51,556 bases of DNA from an uncultured Oscillospiraceae bacterium (GTDB taxonomy: Bacteria > Bacillota > Clostridia > Oscillospirales > Oscillospiraceae): NCBI GenBank assembly GCA_934533005.1, contig CAKTBC010000004.1, forward strand, positions 1 to 51,556, in the 5' to 3' direction. Made by a program: the position numbers and the translations under genes. Of this stretch, positions 47,420-51,556 are shown in pieces. Below the pieces are notes generated by a model. The model was not told where the DNA came from, searched no databases, and worked only from the letters and a program-made list of their open reading frames with translations. Numbering within the stretch: position 1 is the stretch's first letter; every line of letters starts with the position of its first letter.

Positions 47420-49777
47420 ATGATCAGCCTTTGCAGCGATTGGGAATTCACCCGCGAGTGGAGCGCCGGCTTTGCCCGCGGCGAGGGACGTTTTCCGCGC
47501 GTCGATCTCCCGCACACGGCGGGGGAGGTGCCGCTGCACTACGCAAAGCCCGAGGACTATGCCGGCATTTGCGGCTACCGGCGGACGCTCTCCGTGCCGC
47601 TCGAATACCGCGGCAAGCGCCTCTTCCTGCAATTTGACGGCGCGGCGCATTATGCCGAGGTATATCTGAACGGCGAAAAGCTCGCCGCTCATGCCTGCGG
47701 CTACACGGCTTTCCGCGTGGAGATTACGTCCGCCGTGCGCTATGGCATGGAAAAGCGCCTGGCCGTGCGGCTCGATACAACGGAAAATCCCGCCGTGCCG
47801 CCGTTCGGCTTCGTGCTGGACTATCTCGCCTACGGCGGACTCTACCGCGAAGTCTGGCTCGATGTCCGCGGCACGGATGTCATTGAGGACGTCTTCGTTA
47901 TGACGCCCTCGCTCGACCGCGCCGAGATCACGCTCACCGTATCCGGCAATCCCTCCCGCCGCCGCGTTACGCTGCTCGACGATACCGGCGCTGTCTGTGC
48001 TGTGGCAGAGGGTTACGATAATAAATATTATGTTAACTATCCGAATGCTCGCCCGTGGACGCTGGACGAGCCCAATCTTTATTCGATCCGCGCCGAGCTG
48101 CTTGACGAGAGCGGCGCGGTGACCGACGAAAGGACCGTCCGCTTCGGCTTTCGCACGGCGGAGTTTCGCCGCACGGGGTTTTATCTCAACGGCGAGCGCG
48201 TGTTCCTCCGCGGATTGAACCGCCACCAATGCTATCCCTACATGGGCTATGCCGCACCCGAGGCGCTCCAGCGTGAGGACGCGCGGATCCTCAAGGAGGA
48301 GCTTTGCTGCACGGCGGTGCGCACATCGCACTACCCGCAGAGCCAGCATTTCATCGATGCCTGCGACGAGCTGGGCCTGCTCGTTTTTACCGAGCTTCCC
48401 GGCTGGCAGCACATCGGCGATGCGGCGTGGAAGCGCCAGGCGGTCGAAAACGTGCGCGAGATGGTGACGCAGTACCGTAACCATCCGTCCATCGTCCTCT
48501 GGGGCGTGCGCATCAACGAAAGTCTGGACGATGATGCGTTTTACCGCGAAACAAATGCGCTCGCGCACTCGCTCGATCCCTCGCGCCAGACCTCCGGCGT
48601 ACGCTATCTCGAAAGGAGCCATCTTTTGGAGGACGTGTATGCCTATAACGACTTCTCGCACGACGGCGCAGCGCCGGGAGCGAAGAAGCGCAGCGCCGTG
48701 ACGCCGGATATGGATAAGCCCTATCTTATCTCCGAGTGCAACGGCCACATGTTCCCGACGAAATCCTTTGACCCGTGGGAAAAGCGGCAGGAGCACGCCC
48801 TGCGCCACGCGCGCGTGCAGAACGCCGCCGCGTCCGACGGCGAGATCTCCGGCTGCTTCGGCTGGGTGATGTTCGATTATCCGACGCACAAGGACTTCGG
48901 CTCCGGCGACCGCGTGTGCTATCACGGCGTGATGGACGCCTTCCGGAATCCCAAGCTCGCCGCGGCGCTCTATGCCAGTCAGGGAGACAAAACACCGGTG
49001 CTCGAAGTAGGCTCGCCGATGGACATCGGCGATTATCCCGCCGGAAACATCGGCGATATTTGGGCATTCACGAACGCCGAGGAAGTCGCGCTCTATAAAA
49101 ACGACCAGTATGTTGCCACGTTCCGTACAAAGGACTGGGACGGGCTTCCGCATGGCCCGGTCGCGATCGATGACACGATCGGCGAGCTGCTCGAGACGCA
49201 GGAGCACTTCCCGCACGACAAAGCAAAACTGCTGCGAAAATGTCTCGTCTCTGCCGGAAAGAACGGCCTTGCCGGGATGCCGGTCGCAGACAAGGCGCGC
49301 ATGGCGTGGGCGATGGCGCGCTACAAGCTCACCATGGACGACGGCGTTGCGCTCTTCGGCAAATACGTCGGCAACTGGGGCGGCGCGGCCACGCGCTGGC
49401 GCTTTGATGCCCGTACCGGCGGCGAGACCGTCGCGAGCGTGACGCGTGCTTCGGGCGCAGCGCTGCATATGGAAGTGCGTGTGAGCAAAACGGCGCTTTT
49501 CGAGGGCGACACGTGGGACGCTGCCGCGGTGCGCGTCCGCATTCTTGATGAGTTTGGCACCCCGGCCTCGTATGCACAGCTTCCGGTGCGCTTCACGCTT
49601 ACCGGCGCGGCAGTGCTCATCGGCCCTGAGACCGTGACCGCCGAGGGCGGCATGACCGGCACCTATGTGCGCACCGCCGGCGAGAGCGGGGAAGCCGTTC
49701 TTCGCATTTCCGCCGCCGGCCTGCCGGAGGAAGAGGTGCGCTTTTCGATCCAAGCACAAAACGTCGAACAGGAGTGA
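47420..49777 (+). CDS. glycoside hydrolase family 2 (beta-galactosidase/beta-glucuronidase type)
   Basis: 785 residues, no signal peptide, so cytosolic. Sugar-binding beta domain to about 165, immunoglobulin-like domain to about 250, then the barrel: LRGLNRHQCYP, acid/base E367 in WGVRINESLD, nucleophile E439 in YLISECNGH. A C-terminal region (about 560-785) ends in Ig-like domains (ASVTRASGAALHMEV and following), as in GH2 enzymes with DUF4982-type tails. The substrate may be a beta-galactoside or beta-glucuronide; sequence does not decide. GGAGGG precedes the ATG. The GH36 gene follows 6 bp downstream. Confidence 0.9.
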   Translation: MISLCSDWEFTREWSAGFARGEGRFPRVDLPHTAGEVPLHYAKPEDYAGICGYRRTLSVPLEYRGKRLFLQFDGAAHYAEVYLNGEKLAAHACGYTAFRVEITSAVRYGMEKRLAVRLDTTENPAVPPFGFVLDYLAYGGLYREVWLDVRGTDVIEDVFVMTPSLDRAEITLTVSGNPSRRRVTLLDDTGAVCAVAEGYDNKYYVNYPNARPWTLDEPNLYSIRAELLDESGAVTDERTVRFGFRTAEFRRTGFYLNGERVFLRGLNRHQCYPYMGYAAPEALQREDARILKEELCCTAVRTSHYPQSQHFIDACDELGLLVFTELPGWQHIGDAAWKRQAVENVREMVTQYRNHPSIVLWGVRINESLDDDAFYRETNALAHSLDPSRQTSGVRYLERSHLLEDVYAYNDFSHDGAAPGAKKRSAVTPDMDKPYLISECNGHMFPTKSFDPWEKRQEHALRHARVQNAAASDGEISGCFGWVMFDYPTHKDFGSGDRVCYHGVMDAFRNPKLAAALYASQGDKTPVLEVGSPMDIGDYPAGNIGDIWAFTNAEEVALYKNDQYVATFRTKDWDGLPHGPVAIDDTIGELLETQEHFPHDKAKLLRKCLVSAGKNGLAGMPVADKARMAWAMARYKLTMDDGVALFGKYVGNWGGAATRWRFDARTGGETVASVTRASGAALHMEVRVSKTALFEGDTWDAAAVRVRILDEFGTPASYAQLPVRFTLTGAAVLIGPETVTAEGGMTGTYVRTAGESGEAVLRISAAGLPEEEVRFSIQAQNVEQE

Positions 49778-49783
49778 AGGAAT

Positions 49784-51385
49784 ATGGAACTTCTATGGCG
49801 CGTGGAACTGGAAAACGGCGGGACCGTCACCGGCAGCACGCTGCTGCAGCCGGGCGAGAACCGCATCGTCTGTGAGCTGCCGGACGATACGCTCAAAAGC
49901 GTGACCGGCGCGATGCTCTGGGAGACAGAGCCCGAGGAGCGCATTTTTATCAACGGCTTTCAGAGCTGGACATATTCGCCGGAGTGTGGCGTGAACGATC
50001 ATACGCTCTCCTTTGCAAGCCCGCTGGCGCGCTTCAAGCCGCTGGGGCTTGAGCGCTATGGCGATTACTATTTCACCGACTATCCGGAAACGCCGGGCGT
50101 TACGCACGGCGAGTCCTATGCCTACTGGCGGCGCGGTGAGTATTTCCGTCTGCTCGGCTCGCTCGACGAGACGAGCGGGTATACGCTTATCCGCTATGAC
50201 GCCAACGCCGAAAAGCTCACGCTCTCGCGCGACTGCTGCGGCGTGCGCTGCAACGGGGCGTTCCATGTGTTTGATCTCTTCTATGCCGAGGGCACGGAAA
50301 ACGAGGTCTACGACGGCTGGTTTGCCGCCATGGGTCTGCCGAAAAAGCCCGTAGAGCGCATCGCCGGGTATTCAAGCTGGTATAACCGTTACGCGGATAT
50401 CAACGAGACATGCATCCTCTCCGATCTCTCCGGCTGCGCCGGGGTGCTCTCCGAGGGAGACGTATTCCAGATCGACGACGGCTGGGAGCCTGCCGTGGGC
50501 GACTGGCTCACAACGGACGCAAAGAAATTTCCGAAGGGGCTGCGCGGCACAGCAGACAAGATCCATGAAAAGGGCTTTCGCGCGGGGCTCTGGCTCTCGC
50601 CGTTCGTCTGCCAGAAGGATTCGGAGATCTTCCGGCGGCACAAGGATTGGCTGCTGCGCGTGGACGGAAAGCCGTGGTACTGCGGCATGAACTGGGGCGG
50701 CTTCTATGCGCTCGATTTTGACCATCCGCAGGCCGCGGCGTATCTGCGCGATGTGTTCCGCCGCGTATTCACCGACTGGGGCTTCGATCTCGTGAAGCTC
50801 GACTTTCTCTATGCCGCTGCGCCGGTCAATCTCCCGACGGAGAGCCGTGCCAAGCGCATGCACCGTGCCATGACCTTTTTGCGCGAGCTGTGCGGCGACC
50901 ATCTTGTCATCGGCTGCGGCGTGCCGCTCATGCCTGCGTTCGGTCTTGTAGACTACTGCCGCATCGGCTGCGATGTCGGGCTCGACTGGGACGGCTCCTT
51001 TATTATGAAAATGGCGCACCGCGAGCGCATTTCCACAAAGCAGTCGCTCGAAAATACGCTTTTCCGCCGCGGTTTGAATGGGCGCGCGTTTGGGAACGAT
51101 CCGGATGTGTTCTTCCTTCGCAGCGACAATCTCAAGCTCTCCGATACGCAGAAAACAATGCTCGCGCGCGCAGACGCTCTGCTCGGAAGCGTGTTCTTCA
51201 CCTCCGACGACATGAGCGCCTACGACGAGGAGAAGCGCGAGACGTACCGCGAGCTGCGCCGGTTGCGGAGCGCTGAAAATGTGCGTGTCTGCATGGACGG
51301 CATGCCTCGCATTGAATATACGCTTGACGGCGAGAAGCAGCGCCTCGCGCTGCCATTCCTGCCGAGCGACACGCGATACTCATAA
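49784..51385 (+). CDS. GH36-type alpha-galactosidase (short form)
   Basis: 533 residues, shorter than the usual 700-residue GH36 enzymes. Clan GH-D features: FQIDDGWEPAVGDW, nucleophile D340 in LVKLDFLYAA, and candidate acid/base D397 in RIGCDVG. The N-terminal beta domain (1-190) is reduced. No signal peptide. Together with the GH2 enzyme it could degrade galactosides carrying both alpha and beta linkages. GAAGGAAT upstream of the ATG. alpha-N-acetylgalactosaminidase is an alternative specificity. Confidence 0.85.
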   Translation: MELLWRVELENGGTVTGSTLLQPGENRIVCELPDDTLKSVTGAMLWETEPEERIFINGFQSWTYSPECGVNDHTLSFASPLARFKPLGLERYGDYYFTDYPETPGVTHGESYAYWRRGEYFRLLGSLDETSGYTLIRYDANAEKLTLSRDCCGVRCNGAFHVFDLFYAEGTENEVYDGWFAAMGLPKKPVERIAGYSSWYNRYADINETCILSDLSGCAGVLSEGDVFQIDDGWEPAVGDWLTTDAKKFPKGLRGTADKIHEKGFRAGLWLSPFVCQKDSEIFRRHKDWLLRVDGKPWYCGMNWGGFYALDFDHPQAAAYLRDVFRRVFTDWGFDLVKLDFLYAAAPVNLPTESRAKRMHRAMTFLRELCGDHLVIGCGVPLMPAFGLVDYCRIGCDVGLDWDGSFIMKMAHRERISTKQSLENTLFRRGLNGRAFGNDPDVFFLRSDNLKLSDTQKTMLARADALLGSVFFTSDDMSAYDEEKRETYRELRRLRSAENVRVCMDGMPRIEYTLDGEKQRLALPFLPSDTRYS

Positions 51386-51398
51386 AGGAGGGATTCTT

Positions 51399-51556
51399 AT
51401 GGAAGAAAAACGGGAAACGAATCCCCGCGTAAACTTTCTTATCAACATTGCATACTGGGCGGTGATCGTTGCAATCATTTTCCTGGTGTTCAAGTACCTC
51501 ATCAACATAATGATGCCGATCTTCCTCGCGTTCATTTTCGCGGCGATCGTGCGTCC
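51399..51556 (+). CDS. AI-2E family transporter, N-terminal part only
   Basis: 52 codons to the window edge. MEEKRETNPRVNFLIN leads into two hydrophobic stretches with IAYWAVIVAIIFLVFKYL and MMPIFLAFIFAAIV, the N-terminal layout of YtvI/AI-2E-type membrane proteins of Bacillota. AAAGGAGGG precedes the ATG at 51399. The rest is outside the window. It follows the GH36 gene by 13 bp and could be co-transcribed. Confidence 0.65.
   Translation, partial: MEEKRETNPRVNFLINIAYWAVIVAIIFLVFKYLINIMMPIFLAFIFAAIVR

Noticed and set aside
47321..49759. 812-codon open frame on the minus strand
   Set aside because: Antisense shadow of the GH2 gene, whose catalytic motifs are intact on plus.

Overview
The window is one stretch of GC-rich bacterial chromosome. 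It is densely coding and G/C-biased at third codon positions. It is most likely from a gut-type Clostridia (Bacillota), probably an Oscillospirales/Oscillospiraceae relative. This rests on strong GGAGG ribosome sites, a TPP-controlled ECF thiamine S-component (ThiT), DUF3048 lipoproteins, a YtrA-type GntR/ABC cassette, a type I-beta DAHP synthase with an N-terminal ferredoxin-like domain, and LacI-linked glycoside hydrolase loci. I saw no rRNA, tRNA, CRISPR array, insertion sequence or phage gene. The lineage is an inference; no marker gene proves it.

Layout. 1-0.8 kb: the tail of a TsaB-like gene, then upp. 0.8-10.6 kb: an acid-metabolism block with a C45-family acyltransferase/peptidase coupled to a LarA-type racemase, NAD-malic enzyme, a FadR-type GntR regulator, a D-2-hydroxyacid dehydrogenase, a DRE-TIM (homocitrate/isopropylmalate-type) enzyme and a complete DctP-Q-M TRAP transporter. 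10.6-18.8 kb: envelope genes, mostly on the minus strand (two tandem DUF3048 lipoproteins, secG, an operon of phosphodiester glycosidase, a repeat-bearing membrane protein, a GT2 glycosyltransferase and GtrA, then thiT behind a TPP riboswitch). 19-24.2 kb: a fused ABC ATPase-permease, a YihY/BrkB membrane protein and an M3 peptidase carrying a lipoprotein signal. 24.2-30.8 kb: a hairpin-rich intergenic region, then a maltodextrin-type ABC importer (binding protein plus two permeases), a cytosolic GH13 and a LacI regulator whose apparent start codon is ACG. 30.8-32.5 kb: a YdcF-like protein and a HAD phosphatase.

32.5-42 kb: the most striking locus. A nine-gene operon (aroF-tyrA-aroB-aroA-aroC-pheA-aroE/aroK-aroQ-aminotransferase) holds the whole route from PEP plus erythrose-4-phosphate to Phe and Tyr. 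Neighbouring genes overlap by 4 bp at every junction except one. It is preceded by a consensus promoter, a 17-codon reading frame rich in Phe and Tyr (MNASIRMFRYFFTRTIS) and an intrinsic terminator directly before the aroF ribosome site. This looks like aromatic amino-acid leader-peptide attenuation in a lineage where T-boxes would be expected.

42-51.6 kb: a Suv3-like RNA helicase with a C-terminal zinc ribbon; a YtrA-type ABC/regulator operon with an asparaginase coupled to its end and an operator-like inverted repeat on its promoter; then GH2 and GH36 glycosidases and the start of an AI-2E family membrane protein.

All function calls come from reading translated sequence by eye. Pathway assignments for the 0.8-10.6 kb block and the attenuation mechanism are inferences.
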